Shown here: in pieces, positions 50,177-59,297 of the stretch
How the letters are laid out: every line of letters begins with the position of its first letter
Numbering within the stretch: the first letter of the stretch is position 1
Assembly: GCA_016188005.1 (NCBI GenBank)
Contig: JACPIQ010000067.1
Span: 1-64,000, forward strand
Direction: 5' to 3'
Length of the DNA: 64,000 bases
Source: Candidatus Rokuibacteriota bacterium
Lineage (GTDB): Bacteria; Methylomirabilota; Methylomirabilia; Rokubacteriales; CSP1-6
Program-made: the position numbers and the translations under genes
Notes under the pieces: model-generated
Told to the model about the DNA's origin: nothing
The model's input: the letters and a program-made list of their open reading frames with translations, nothing else
Databases searched by the model: none

Positions 50177-51300
50177 GAGCGGGCCTCCAGCAGGACGACC
50201 CAGTTGTTGGTGGCGATCCCGCCGATGGACTGCGCGAGTCCCACGCGCGCCTTCACCTGCCGCTTCTCGGCCTGCCCGGAGAGCTGCCAGGTCAGCTCGA
50301 CGACCTGGGCGATGCCCGTGGCCGCCAGCGGATGGCCGCGCGCCTTGAGCCCTCCCGATGGGTTCACCGGCAGCCGGCCCTCGAGCCCGGTCTCACCGTC
50401 GAGCGTCGCGCGCCCGGCCTTGCCGGCGGGGACGAGCCCCGTATCCTCCAGCGAGATCAGCTCGAAGGGTGAGAAGGCGTCGTGGATCTCCGCCACCTCC
50501 ACGCGCTCGGGGCCGAAACCCGCCATGCGGTAGGCCGCCCGCGCGGCGGCCTGTGTGGCGCGGAAGGAGCAGAGATCCGAGCGGTAGCGGACGGCGATGG
50601 CCTCGGTCCCCTGCCCGATCCCCGCCACACGCACGGCGCCGCCCTCCGCGCTCAGGACCACGGCCGCGGCGCCGTCGGAGATCGGACAGCAGTGGAAGAG
50701 ACGCAGGGGGTCGGCCACGATCCGGCTCTCCATCACCGCCTCGAGCGTCACCGGCTCCTGGAAGTGGGCGAAGGGGTTCCGCTGCGCGTGGGCGTGGTTC
50801 TTCACCGCAACCTGGGAGATCTCGCGGAGCCCGAGGCCGGTCCGGTGCATCACGGCGCGCGTGATGAGCCCCGCCAGCGCCGGCATCGTGGTGCCGTAGC
50901 GCCGCTCGTGAGGGTCGATGGAGCGGCCGATGATCTCGGAGACACGTGGGGTGGGGAGATGGCTCATCTTCTCGCCGCCGAGGACGAGGACGGTGCGATG
51001 CAGGCCGGCGGCGATGGCCGCGTAGCCGCAGTAGAAGGCGGCCAGCCCCGAGGAGGTGGCCGTCTCGACGCGAAGAGCGGGTACCTGGGCGAGACCCAGG
51101 TGCGTGTTGATCAGCGAGCCGTAGTTGCCCTCGCCCGTGAACTCCTCGGGGTTCATCGCCGCCACGACGATGGCGTCGGGACGCTCCACACCGGCGCTGT
51201 CGAGCGCCACGCGGGCGGCCTCCGCCATGAGGTCTGGAAGGCTTTCCGCCCGCTTCCCGAAGCGTGTCATGCCTGCGCCGGTGATCCAGACGCCGCTCAC
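50173..51300 (-). CDS. Thiolase-like protein lacking the catalytic cysteine
   Basis: A 375-residue protein of the thiolase/SCP-x fold. The fold motifs are complete (VWITGAGMTRFGKRAES; HDAFSPFELISLED; GGLKARGHPLAATG with the active histidine). The nucleophile site reads ETATSSGLAAF, however, with threonine 82 instead of cysteine, and the C-terminal motif reads LAQSIGGIATNN with serine in place of the second cysteine. It is thus unlikely to be a normal acyl-transferring thiolase. Ltp2-type retro-aldolases lack the cysteine too and need a DUF35 partner, which is encoded by the next gene. The upstream Fis gene is 31 bp away. Confidence 0.85.
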   Translation of the reverse strand: MSGVWITGAGMTRFGKRAESLPDLMAEAARVALDSAGVERPDAIVVAAMNPEEFTGEGNYGSLINTHLGLAQVPALRVETATSSGLAAFYCGYAAIAAGLHRTVLVLGGEKMSHLPTPRVSEIIGRSIDPHERRYGTTMPALAGLITRAVMHRTGLGLREISQVAVKNHAHAQRNPFAHFQEPVTLEAVMESRIVADPLRLFHCCPISDGAAAVVLSAEGGAVRVAGIGQGTEAIAVRYRSDLCSFRATQAAARAAYRMAGFGPERVEVAEIHDAFSPFELISLEDTGLVPAGKAGRATLDGETGLEGRLPVNPSGGLKARGHPLAATGIAQVVELTWQLSGQAEKRQVKARVGLAQSIGGIATNNWVVLLEARS

Positions 51301-51331
51301 CCGTCCATTTCAAACTGCCCTCCCTCGGGTG

Positions 51332-51625
51332 TCAATGTCCTTGCGCTCGCTCGCGAGGGGCGCCGTTGTCCCGGGAGGCCACCGCGACGGCGGCGCCCTG
51401 GCGCGGCACGCTCACGCCGAACTCGCGCATGAGGCGCAGGAGATAGGTCCGCTGGAGCCCCAGCGCCCGTGCCGCCTGGGTCCGGTTGCCACCGAGCTGG
51501 GTGAGCGTCGCCTCGATGAGCCGCCGCTTGAACTCGGTGACGGCGCCGTGGAACCCCGGCGGCGGCTTCGGAAGGCCAGGGGCCGGCGTGGGAAGCGGAG
51601 CGGGTCGCGCTGCGGCGGCGCCCAT
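51332..51625 (-). CDS. Orphan Fis-type helix-turn-helix protein
   Basis: A 97-residue protein whose core (FKRRLIEATLTQLGGNRTQA then ALGLQRTYLLRLMREFGV) is the Fis/NtrC DNA-binding domain with no AAA+ part before it. A proline/alanine linker precedes the domain and a short polar tail follows. ATG 51625 is used, but a sigma-54 promoter just upstream places transcription start about 51628, leaving only a 3-base leader. The real start may be further in or translation leaderless. It is the first gene ahead of the thiolase-DUF35-CaiB-cimA-fumarase row and could regulate it. Confidence 0.7.
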   Translation of the reverse strand: MGAAAARPAPLPTPAPGLPKPPPGFHGAVTEFKRRLIEATLTQLGGNRTQAARALGLQRTYLLRLMREFGVSVPRQGAAVAVASRDNGAPRERAQGH

Positions 51626-51639
51626 GACTCCGATCCAGG

Positions 51640-51654
51640 GCAAGCCGTGTGCCA
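51640..51654 (-). promoter_or_regulatory. Sigma-54 (RpoN) promoter
   Basis: On the minus strand TGGCAC (51649-51654) is followed by 5 bases and TTGC (51640-51643), giving GG and GC exactly 10 bases apart, a perfect match to TGGCAC-N5-TTGC. Predicted start about 51628. It points at the Fis-type gene and the operon behind it. Confidence 0.6.
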
Positions 51655-51789
51655 CGGCCGGGCGTGCCGCCAATTCAACCAGATGGGAGCCCCGGGCGCC
51701 CGGGGCTGCACGGCCCGCTGTGCAGTGAAACCGCGCGGGTGCCCTCCGGACTGGGCAGTGGGCCGTGCGATCCCGGAGCGGAGGCAAGA

Positions 51790-51821
51790 GAACGGGGACC
51801 CGCGCCGTGGGGTCCCCGTTC
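51790..51821 (-). terminator. Terminator after ferredoxin gene
   Basis: GAACGGGGACCC (51790-51801) and GGGTCCCCGTTC (51810-51821) form a perfect 12-bp stem with an 8-base loop, 23 bp past the minus-strand ferredoxin stop. The following minus-strand bases are only moderately T-rich (TCTTGCC). Confidence 0.75.
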
Positions 51822-51843
51822 GATGCGAGGGCGTCGGGTGAGA

Positions 51844-52110
51844 CTACGCCTTGGTCGCGGGCTTGACGCCCGGATTGTCGGCGAAGAACTTCTTGTTGAT
51901 CTCGATGAACTGCTTCCAGTTGGCCGGCACCTCGTCCTCGGCGAAGATCGCCTTCACCGGACACACCGGCTCGCAGGCGCCGCAATCGATGCACTCATCC
52001 GGGTGGATGTAGAGCATCTCGGGACCTTCGTAGATGCAGTCCACCGGGCAGACCTCGACGCAGGCCTTGTCCTTGACGTTGATGCAGGGTTCAGCGATGA
52101 CGTAAGCCAT
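51844..52110 (-). CDS. 7Fe ferredoxin (FdxA-type)
   Basis: An 88-residue electron carrier with eight cysteines. C9, C17 and C50 are expected to bind a [3Fe-4S] cluster; C21, C40, C43 and C46 bind a [4Fe-4S] cluster; C25 is free. The spacing matches Azotobacter ferredoxin I with a one-residue offset. The PCINVKDKACVEVCPVDCIYEG start is typical. It has its own promoter and terminator. Confidence 0.94.
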   Translation of the reverse strand: MAYVIAEPCINVKDKACVEVCPVDCIYEGPEMLYIHPDECIDCGACEPVCPVKAIFAEDEVPANWKQFIEINKKFFADNPGVKPATKA

Positions 52111-52186
52111 TCAGGCCTCCTGTTGACCGGCGCCGCCGGCGGAATACTCACGGCTTATCGCAGTCTTGACCGCGACAACCCTGGTA

Positions 52187-52215
52187 TGTGTACCAAGCCG
52201 CCTCCCGGGTGTCAA
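52187..52215 (-). promoter_or_regulatory. Sigma-70 promoter of the ferredoxin gene
   Basis: Minus-strand TTGACA (52210-52215), a 17-base spacer and TACACA (52187-52192) precede the ferredoxin ATG by about 75 bases. The -35 is perfect; the -10 matches 3 of 6. Confidence 0.5.
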
Positions 52216-52298
52216 GCCGTTTGACCGCCCCCCTCGCCCGCTGCTGAACACTCCAGCACGCCGCTCGAGGAAGTCCGGATGCAAAGCGCGCCCGGCGG

Positions 52299-52337
52299 CC
52301 GCACGCCCAGCGTACTCCCCATGGGGTGAGCGTGCGG
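52299..52337 (-). terminator. Hairpin downstream of the peptide transporter operon
   Basis: CCGCACGC (52299-52306) pairs with GCGTGCGG (52330-52337), enclosing a second palindrome CCCCATGGGG (52317-52326). It lies about 45 bp past the stop of the last minus-strand permease gene. No U-run, so a factor-dependent or processing role is possible. The rest of the 52111-52380 gap has only the ferredoxin promoter. Confidence 0.45.
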
Positions 52338-52380
52338 CTGAGCGTGCCAGCGCCGCAGGTGGCCCTGTGTCAGCGGCCTG

Positions 52381-53280
52381 CTAGAGGGAGCGAAGCTTGG
52401 GGTCCAGCGCGTCCCGGAGCGAGTCGCCGAAGAGGTTGAAGGCGAACACCGCCAGGCTGATGGCGAGCCCGGGGAAGACGGCCATCCAGGGCGCGGTCTC
52501 CGCGAACTCGACCGCGGCGCCCCGCAGCATCAGCCCCCACGCCGCGGTCGGCTCCTGGACGCCGAGGCCCAGGAAGGAGAGCGAGGCCTCCAGCAGGATG
52601 GCCTGCCCCAGGAACGCCGTCAGCATGATCAGGAAGGGGGCCATCACGTTCGGGAGCATGTGGCGCAGGATGATCCGCCCATGCCCGAACCCGGCCGCCC
52701 TCGCCGCGTCCACGTAGGGCATCTCGCGGATGGCCAGGGCCGAGGAGCGGATGACGAGCGCGCAGCGCGGGATCATGGGCAGCGTGATGGCCATGATCAG
52801 GTTGTGGAGCGCGTTGCCGAGAATGGCCACGATCGCCAGCGCCAGGATGATGAGCGGGAAGGCGAGGAACACGTCCATCACGCGCTGCAGGTAGAGATCC
52901 ACCCGCCCGCCGAAGTAAGCGCTCCCCACGCCGAACACGGCGCCGACGGCGGCCCCCAGGAAGGCCGAGCCGAAGCCCACGAGCAGCGCGGTGCGCGAGC
53001 CGTAGATCAGCCGCGAGAGCACGTCCCGCCCGAAGGAGTCGGTGCCGAGCCAGTGGTGGACCGTCGGCGGGGCCAGCATGCCGCCGAAATCCACCGCCAC
53101 GGGGTCGTACGGCGCCAGCGCCTCCGCCAGCAGTCCCACCGCGATCATGATCACCACGACGACCGCGCCGATGGCCCCCAGCGGCCGCCGCCGCGCGAAG
53201 TCGCGGACCACGGCGAGCCGGGAGCGCGCCGGCGCCCCCTCGACCTCGATCCCCACATCCGCGGGCGCGTTGATGGCCAT
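52381..53280 (-). CDS. Peptide/dipeptide ABC permease (DppC/OppC-like)
   Basis: A 299-residue permease with six membrane segments. It has the HHWLGTDSFGRDVLSRLIYGSR motif characteristic of OppC/DppC and an EAA loop in YVDAARAAGFGHGRIILRHML. It ends the transport operon and follows the DppB-like gene by 5 bp. Nickel or other small peptides are possible substrates. Confidence 0.92.
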   Translation of the reverse strand: MAINAPADVGIEVEGAPARSRLAVVRDFARRRPLGAIGAVVVVIMIAVGLLAEALAPYDPVAVDFGGMLAPPTVHHWLGTDSFGRDVLSRLIYGSRTALLVGFGSAFLGAAVGAVFGVGSAYFGGRVDLYLQRVMDVFLAFPLIILALAIVAILGNALHNLIMAITLPMIPRCALVIRSSALAIREMPYVDAARAAGFGHGRIILRHMLPNVMAPFLIMLTAFLGQAILLEASLSFLGLGVQEPTAAWGLMLRGAAVEFAETAPWMAVFPGLAISLAVFAFNLFGDSLRDALDPKLRSL

Positions 53281-53285
53281 GTGGT

Positions 53286-54239
53286 CTACCGGAACCGGAT
53301 ACGGGGGTCCAGCCACGCGTAGAGGATGTCCATGGCGAAGTTCACCAGGATGAAGAAGCCCGCGACGATCAGGACCAGGGCCTGGATCAGCGTGTAGTCG
53401 CGGTGGGCCACCGCCTGGACGAACAGCAGGCCGAGCCCGTTGAGGTTGAACACCTGCTCGGTGACGACGAGCCCCCCGAGCAGGAACGCGAACTCGATGC
53501 CCACGACGGTCATGACCGGCAGCATGGCGTTCTTGAGGGCGTGGCGCGAGAGCACGAGCTTCTCCACGAGCCCCTTGGACCGCGCCGTCCGGATGTAGTC
53601 CTCGCGCAGCACCTCGAGCATGGCCGAGCGGGTCATGCGCGTGGCAACGGCGGAGTAGCGATAGCCCACGGCCAGCGCGGGCCAGACGAGCTGGAGCATG
53701 TTCTGCCAGGGGTTCACCCAGAAGGGCGTGTAGACCATCGGCGGGAGCCACTTGAAGACGATGAGCAGGCCCAGGATGAACACGATGCCGAGCCAGAACG
53801 ACGGCGTCGCCAGGCCTGCGATGGAGAACACCCGCACGACATAGTCCACCCAGGTGTCCTGCTTGAGGGCGGCCACGACGCCGAGGGGGATGGCGAGCAC
53901 CACCGCCACCGCCGTGGCCATGATCGCGACCTGCATGGACAGGGCGAACCGGAGCTTGACCTCCTCGTAGATCGGCGCCCCCGTCCACATGGACTGGCCG
54001 AAATCCAGCCGGACCGCCCCCCACAGCCAGGTGGCGAACTGCTCCCACACCGGCCGGTCGAGGCCGAACCGGGCCCGCTCCTGCGCCAGCATCTCCTCGG
54101 AGACCGAGCTGCTGTCGCCGGCCAGGCGCAGCTCCGCGACGTCGCCGGGGATGACGCGGATCAGGAGGAAGATGAGGGCCGCCGCCCCGAACAGGGTCGG
54201 GAACATCAGGAGAAAGCGCTTGAGGAGGTACGTCCGCAT
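53286..54239 (-). CDS. Peptide/dipeptide ABC permease (DppB/OppB-like)
   Basis: A 317-residue permease beginning MRTYLLKRFLLMFPTLFGAA with the N-terminal helix usual for OppB/DppB. It has the ARFGLDRPVWEQFATWL segment and the EAA loop in YIRTARSKGLVEKLVLSRHAL. Together with the next gene it forms the transmembrane pore of the complex. Confidence 0.92.
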   Translation of the reverse strand: MRTYLLKRFLLMFPTLFGAAALIFLLIRVIPGDVAELRLAGDSSSVSEEMLAQERARFGLDRPVWEQFATWLWGAVRLDFGQSMWTGAPIYEEVKLRFALSMQVAIMATAVAVVLAIPLGVVAALKQDTWVDYVVRVFSIAGLATPSFWLGIVFILGLLIVFKWLPPMVYTPFWVNPWQNMLQLVWPALAVGYRYSAVATRMTRSAMLEVLREDYIRTARSKGLVEKLVLSRHALKNAMLPVMTVVGIEFAFLLGGLVVTEQVFNLNGLGLLFVQAVAHRDYTLIQALVLIVAGFFILVNFAMDILYAWLDPRIRFR

Positions 54240-54300
54240 GCCGCCCCGTGTCCGGGGCCCCGGGCCGGATGGCGCCGGTCCTGGGGCCCCGCACCGTCGT

Positions 54301-55902
54301 CTACTCGCTGAGCCAGACCGTGTCGAGCTGGTTGTTCAGGTAGTGGCTCGGCGTGATCGTCCAGCCCTTGACCTTGGAGCTGTGAGGGATGATGCGGTGC
54401 CACTGGAGCGTGTACAGCACGTGGACCTCCTCGTCGATCAGGCGCTTCTCGAGCGCCCGGAGGGTCTTCCGCCGCTCATCGGGATCGATCGCGCGGGCCT
54501 GTTTCCGGAAGAGATCGTCGATGACGGTGTCCTTGTGCTTGCCGTAGTTCGCGTCCGAACCGGTGGCGAAGCGGTGCAGGTCGAGGTCCGGCTCGACGAT
54601 GAAGCCGCAGGCGAAGTCCATGGCCGCCTCGAAGTCACCCCGCTTGAGCATGGGGTGGTAGGCCGAGGCCTCGACGATCTCCTGCTTGACGGTGAGCCCG
54701 ATCTGCCGCCACTGGTCGATGAGCCAGATCCCGATGGGCTCGTAGGGCTGCGGGATCCCGCGGTTCTTGAAGGTGAAGGCGAAGCCCTCGGGAATGCCCA
54801 TCTCCTTGAGGAGCCGACGGGCCTCGGCGCGGCTGGCGTTGACGTCCCGGCTGTAGCCGGCAAGCTTCGCCAGCTCCTCGGGCGGAGTGGCCCACGGCGT
54901 TCCCGGCACCTGGATGCCGGCCACGTCGCGCACGATGGCGATCTTGGAGAGGTTCTTGGAGGCCTCGTAGCGGTCCAGCGCCAGGGTCAGGGCGCGGCGG
55001 AAGCGTTTGTCGTCGAACGGCTTCTTCTCGTGGTGCAAGGCGACCATCAGCACGCAGTCCCAGGGGCTCTCCTGGACGGTGATCTTGGGGCCGAGCGCCT
55101 GGACCAGGCTGTCGCGGTCGGCGGGGGTGAAGCCGCGGAACTGGATGTGGGCGCGCTCGCCGCGGACGGCCGCCACCTGGGCGGAGGACGAGCTGATGAA
55201 GAGGGCGCGGTAGCCATCCAGATAGGGCTTCCCCTTGTCCCAGTAATCCGGGTTCTTCTTGCCCACCCAGTGGGAGCCCTTGACGTGCTCGACGAACCTG
55301 AACGGCCCCGTGCCCATGACGTTCTTCTCGTACCAGCGCATGTCCTTGGCGAGGATGTCCGCCTTATAGATGAAGTTCCACGGCGACGAGAGGTTGAGGA
55401 GGAAGGACGACTCGGGCCACTTCAGCCGGAACCGGATCGTGTGGGGATCCGGGGCCTCCACCACCTCCACGGCCTGGTAGGAGGCCTTCCGCGAGGACTT
55501 CATCCCCTGGGGCGGGAAGATGATCTTGTCGAAGCTCGCCTTGACGTCCCGGGAGGTCATCTCGCTCCCGTCGTGGAACTTGACCCCCTTGCGGAGCTTG
55601 AAGGTGTACATCATCCCGTCCTTGGCGATCACCCAGGACTCGGCCAGGTCGCCAGCCGGCTTGGTACCGGTCTTGTCGAACGGATCCACTCGCAGGAGGG
55701 TGTTGTAGTGGGGAGCGACGGGGTGGATGAGCCCGAAGGTCTCCTCCTGGTGTCCGTCGTAGCTGGGGGGCTGGGAGGGGACGGCGAAGACGAGCTCCCC
55801 GCCGTAACGGGGCTTGTTCTGGGCCGCTGCCGGGCCCGCCAGGCCTGCGAAGGCGACCGCCGTGGCGAGCAGCAGCACCAACGACCTCGCGATCGTGCTC
55901 AT
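54301..55902 (-). CDS. Peptide ABC transporter substrate-binding protein (family 5, OppA/DppA-like)
   Basis: A 533-residue periplasmic protein. A signal peptide (RSLVLLLATAVAFAGLAGPAAA) precedes a family-5 binding domain: GGELVFAVPSQPPSYDGHQ, AESWVIAKDGMMYTFKLRKGVKFHDGSEM, then GTGPFRFVEHVKGSHWV. ATG 55902 is chosen since GGGGGAGG lies 5 bases upstream; GTG 55908 would overlap that site. It captures peptides or similar ligands for the DppBC-like pore. Confidence 0.92.
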   Translation of the reverse strand: MSTIARSLVLLLATAVAFAGLAGPAAAQNKPRYGGELVFAVPSQPPSYDGHQEETFGLIHPVAPHYNTLLRVDPFDKTGTKPAGDLAESWVIAKDGMMYTFKLRKGVKFHDGSEMTSRDVKASFDKIIFPPQGMKSSRKASYQAVEVVEAPDPHTIRFRLKWPESSFLLNLSSPWNFIYKADILAKDMRWYEKNVMGTGPFRFVEHVKGSHWVGKKNPDYWDKGKPYLDGYRALFISSSSAQVAAVRGERAHIQFRGFTPADRDSLVQALGPKITVQESPWDCVLMVALHHEKKPFDDKRFRRALTLALDRYEASKNLSKIAIVRDVAGIQVPGTPWATPPEELAKLAGYSRDVNASRAEARRLLKEMGIPEGFAFTFKNRGIPQPYEPIGIWLIDQWRQIGLTVKQEIVEASAYHPMLKRGDFEAAMDFACGFIVEPDLDLHRFATGSDANYGKHKDTVIDDLFRKQARAIDPDERRKTLRALEKRLIDEEVHVLYTLQWHRIIPHSSKVKGWTITPSHYLNNQLDTVWLSE

Positions 55903-55987
55903 GGGCACCTCCCCCTAGGATTGTTGGGAACCGAGCCCCTGCGACTCAAACCGTGAAGAGAGCCCGCGGGTTCCGAGCGGTGGCCGT

Positions 55988-56017
55988 ACCTTAGCCACTG
56001 CGCCGGCGGTCTGTCAA
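55988..56017 (-). promoter_or_regulatory. Sigma-70 promoter of the binding-protein gene
   Basis: Minus-strand TTGACA (56012-56017), an 18-base spacer and TAAGGT (55988-55993) sit in the 139-bp gap between the ATPase gene and the binding-protein gene, giving a leader of about 80 bases. Confidence 0.5.
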
Positions 56018-56041
56018 GGGGGAGGGCGTCACTCTCGGACC

Positions 56042-57016
56042 CTAGACCCTGATGCATGCCGCCCGATGATCCGGGCGCACCTCCCGGAGCTCGGGAACGA
56101 GCCGCCGGCACTCCTGCACGGCAATGGGGCAGCGGGGGTGGAAGACGCAGCCCGAGGGCGGGTGAAGGGGGCTCGGCACCTCGCCCCCGAGGACCACCCG
56201 CTCCCGGCCCGCCTCCACCGCTGGGTCCGGGATCGGGACGGCCGAGAGGAGCGCCTTCGTGTAGGGGTGCTGGGGGTTCTCGTAGAGCGACTTCCGATCG
56301 GTGATCTCCGCGATCTTGCCCAGGTACATGACGGCCACGCGATCGGAGATGTGCCGCACCACCGAGAGGTCGTGGGCCACGAAGAGGTACGTGAGCCCGA
56401 ACTCGGCCTGCAGCTCCTCCAGCAGGTTGATGATCTGGGCCTGGATCGAGACATCCAGGGCCGACACCGGCTCGTCGCAGACGATGAGGCTCGGCTCCAT
56501 GGCCAGCGCCCGGGCGACGCCGACCCGCTGCCGCTGCCCGCCCGACAGCTCGTGGGGGTAGCGGTCGGCCATGGCCGGCAGGAGCCCGGCATGCGACAGG
56601 AGCTGCGTCACCCGCGCCTTCCGCGCCGAGCGCTCGGGAACGATCCCGTGGACAGCCAGGGGCTCGGCGATGATCTGCCCCACGGTCATCCGCGGGTTGA
56701 GCGAGCTGTACGGGTCCTGGAAGATGACCTGCATCCGGCGCCGGACCTTCCTGAGCTCCTGGTGGTTGAGCCCGGTCAGGTCCCGCCCCTCGAAGATGAC
56801 CTGGCCGCTGGTGGGCGTCTCGAGCTGGAGGATGCAGCGGCCCGTGGTGGTCTTCCCGCAGCCCGACTCGCCCACGAGCCCCAGGGTCTCGCCCCGGCGG
56901 ATCGAGAAGCTCACACCGTCCACGGCCTTGACCAGGGCGGGCTTGCCCCCGAAGAAGCCGCCGCCCACGGGAAAGTGCTTCACCAGGTTGCGGACCTCGA
57001 GAATGACGTCGCTCAT
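56042..57016 (-). CDS. Oligopeptide ABC ATPase (OppF/DppF-like)
   Basis: A 324-residue ATPase: Walker [14 protein letters not shown]-loop in [13 protein letters not shown], signature [15 protein letters not shown], Walker [13 protein letters not shown] and the H-loop AHDLSVV. The C-terminal cysteine-rich motif ([16 protein letters not shown]) is typical of the OppD/F family and can bind an iron-sulfur cluster. ATG 57016 overlaps the OppD stop. Confidence 0.92.
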   Translation of the reverse strand: MSDVILEVRNLVKHFPVGGGFFGGKPALVKAVDGVSFSIRRGETLGLVGESGCGKTTTGRCILQLETPTSGQVIFEGRDLTGLNHQELRKVRRRMQVIFQDPYSSLNPRMTVGQIIAEPLAVHGIVPERSARKARVTQLLSHAGLLPAMADRYPHELSGGQRQRVGVARALAMEPSLIVCDEPVSALDVSIQAQIINLLEELQAEFGLTYLFVAHDLSVVRHISDRVAVMYLGKIAEITDRKSLYENPQHPYTKALLSAVPIPDPAVEAGRERVVLGGEVPSPLHPPSGCVFHPRCPIAVQECRRLVPELREVRPDHRAACIRV

Positions 57017-58005
57017 CCGTGCCCGTTTTTTCCCAGCTGCCCCGCCACCCAGCAGGCCGAGACGTGCTCGGGCCCCACCCTCTCGAGCTCGGGGCGCTCG
57101 GCCCGGCAGCGGTCGATGGCGAAGGCGCAGCGCGGGGCGAAGGCGCAGCCGGGCGGCAGCCGCGTGAGGTCCGGGGGCTGGCCCGGGATGGGCGCGAGCT
57201 TGGCCTTCCTGGGCTCGTCGAGCCGCGGCACCGACCGGAGCAGGCCGAGGGTGTAGGGGTGGCGGGGGTGGGCGTAGATCTCCCGGGCCGTGCCGCGCTC
57301 CACGATGCGGCTGGCGTACATCACGTTGACGCGGTCCGCGTAGCGGGCCACGACGCCGAGGTTGTGGGTGATCATGAGCATCGCCACGCCGAGCTTGCGC
57401 GAGAGGTCCTTCAGCAGCTCCAGGATCTGGGCCTGGATGGTCACGTCGAGCGCCGTCGTCGGCTCGTCGGCCAGGATGAGCGACGGGTTGCAGGCCAGCG
57501 CCATGGCGACCATGATCCGCTGGCGCATCCCCCCGCTGAACTGATGCGGGTACTGGCCGAGCCGGCGCTCGGGGTCGGAGATTCCCACCAGGGTGAGGAT
57601 CTCCGCCGCCCGGCCGCGGGCCTGGGCCGGCGTCATCCCCAGGTGGATCTCCATGGTCTCGGTGACCTGGCGGCCGACGGTGAGCACCGGGTTGAGCGAG
57701 GTCATGGGCTCCTGGAAGACCATGCTGATCTCGCGCCCGCGGATCCGGCGCATCTCCTCGTCGGACAGCGCGAGCAGGTCCCGCCCCTTGAAGAGGATCG
57801 CGCCGCCCACGATGCGCCCGGCCGGGGCCGCCACAAGCCGCATCACCGACAGCGCGCTGACGGACTTGCCGCAGCCGGACTCCCCCACGAGCGCCACGGT
57901 CTCCCCCGCCCGGACGTCCCAGGAGACGCCGTCCACGGCGCGCACCACGCCGCCCCCGGTGGAGAACTGCGTCTGGAGGTCCCGCACCTCGAGGAGGACA
58001 TCCAT
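57013..58005 (-). CDS. Oligopeptide ABC ATPase (OppD/DppD-like)
   Basis: A 330-residue ATPase with Walker [14 protein letters not shown]-loop [13 protein letters not shown], signature [15 protein letters not shown], Walker [13 protein letters not shown] and the C-terminal [16 protein letters not shown] motif. It is the first gene of the unit OppD-OppF-(promoter)-OppA-OppB-OppC. Its ATG at 58005 has GAGG-type bases upstream. Confidence 0.92.
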   Translation of the reverse strand: MDVLLEVRDLQTQFSTGGGVVRAVDGVSWDVRAGETVALVGESGCGKSVSALSVMRLVAAPAGRIVGGAILFKGRDLLALSDEEMRRIRGREISMVFQEPMTSLNPVLTVGRQVTETMEIHLGMTPAQARGRAAEILTLVGISDPERRLGQYPHQFSGGMRQRIMVAMALACNPSLILADEPTTALDVTIQAQILELLKDLSRKLGVAMLMITHNLGVVARYADRVNVMYASRIVERGTAREIYAHPRHPYTLGLLRSVPRLDEPRKAKLAPIPGQPPDLTRLPPGCAFAPRCAFAIDRCRAERPELERVGPEHVSACWVAGQLGKNGHG

Positions 58006-58034
58006 GGGGCGGGAGTCTAGCACGGAAGTGACGG

Positions 58035-59297
58035 TCACCAACCGGTGCGACCGGAGCGGCAGCGGGCGCGGGCGAGATGGGACGAGGCGCCAGGGCGGAG
58101 CGCGGAGTAGAGCCGGCAGACGGCCTCGGCGACGCAGGGCCAGCGGTGCTCGGCGGCCCAGCGCTGGGCCTCGCGCCCGAACTGCTCGCGACGACGCGGG
58201 TCCTCGAGGAGCAGCGCGGCACGCTCGGCCAGCGCGGCCGGATCGCCCTCCGGCACGAGGAAACCGGTCGCACCGTCGCGGACCGTGGTCGTGAGCCCCC
58301 CCACCCGGGAGGCGATCACGGGGCTGCCGCAGGCCATGGCCTCGAGCGCCACCATGCCGAAGGACTCGTAGTAGGAAGGCATGACGGTGGCGTCCGCGGC
58401 GGCATAGAAGAGGCGCAGCCGCTCCTGGGGCTGCGCCCCAAGGAAGCTCACCCGCTCCCTCAAGCCGAGCCCGCTGACGCGCTCCCTGAGGTACTCGGCA
58501 TGCCCGTTCTCCGGCTCGTCCTGATCTCCCCCCACGATGAGGAGCCGGGCGGCCCCGTCGAGCACCGTCATGGCCTCGAGCAGCGTCTCGAGTCCCTTGA
58601 TGGGCTGGAGCCGGCCGACGTAGAGCAGGAGCGGGTCCGGCGGCAGCGCCAGGAGCGCCTTGGCCTCGTCGCGAGGAAGGGGCCGGAACAGCTCGGTGTC
58701 CACGCCACAGGGGATGACGGCGATGCGGTCGGTGGAGGCGCCGTAGTACCAGGCCAGATGCGCCCGCTCCACGACGTTGGCGGCAACGATCCGGTCCGCC
58801 AGGCGGACGATCCGCTCCTCCTCCACGAGCCGGATCTCCGGCTCCACCTCGGCCGCCGTGCGCGCCACGGAGTTCTTGAGCCGGCCCAGCGTGTGGAACA
58901 TCTGGACCACCGGCACGCCCCATGACTGCCGGAGCGCGAGCCCGGCCACCCCGGAGAGCCAGTAGTGGGCGTGGATCAGATCGTACTCGAGCCCCTCGGC
59001 CCGGCGGTACGCCTCGACGCCGGCGACGAACTCGGGCAGGTGGCGGTGCACCTCCTCGCGCGCCATGGGCGCCTGGGGCCCGGCAGGGAGATGGATCACG
59101 CGGGCCCCCGCCCCCAGGTCCACAACCCGGGAGATGCCCGGGTTCTGCGACCGGGTGAACACGTCGACGTGGACGCCCATGCGCCCCAGCTCCCGGGCCG
59201 TGGCGCGCACGTAGACGTTCATCCCCCCCGTCTCCTTCCCGCCGAGGGCCGCCAGCGGGCAGGTGTGGACGGACAGGATGGCGACCCGGAGCGTCAC
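58035..59297 (-). CDS. Glycosyltransferase family 4 (MshA/sucrose-phosphate synthase-like)
   Basis: A 420-residue GT-B glycosyltransferase. It has [24 protein letters not shown] (donor-binding G-rich loop), [48 protein letters not shown] and the EX7E region [23 protein letters not shown]. It likely uses a nucleotide sugar to glycosylate a small molecule or lipid. GTG 59297 overlaps the GNAT-6 gene stop, so the two are probably coupled. Confidence 0.9.
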   Translation of the reverse strand: MTLRVAILSVHTCPLAALGGKETGGMNVYVRATARELGRMGVHVDVFTRSQNPGISRVVDLGAGARVIHLPAGPQAPMAREEVHRHLPEFVAGVEAYRRAEGLEYDLIHAHYWLSGVAGLALRQSWGVPVVQMFHTLGRLKNSVARTAAEVEPEIRLVEEERIVRLADRIVAANVVERAHLAWYYGASTDRIAVIPCGVDTELFRPLPRDEAKALLALPPDPLLLYVGRLQPIKGLETLLEAMTVLDGAARLLIVGGDQDEPENGHAEYLRERVSGLGLRERVSFLGAQPQERLRLFYAAADATVMPSYYESFGMVALEAMACGSPVIASRVGGLTTTVRDGATGFLVPEGDPAALAERAALLLEDPRRREQFGREAQRWAAEHRWPCVAEAVCRLYSALRPGASSHLARARCRSGRTGW

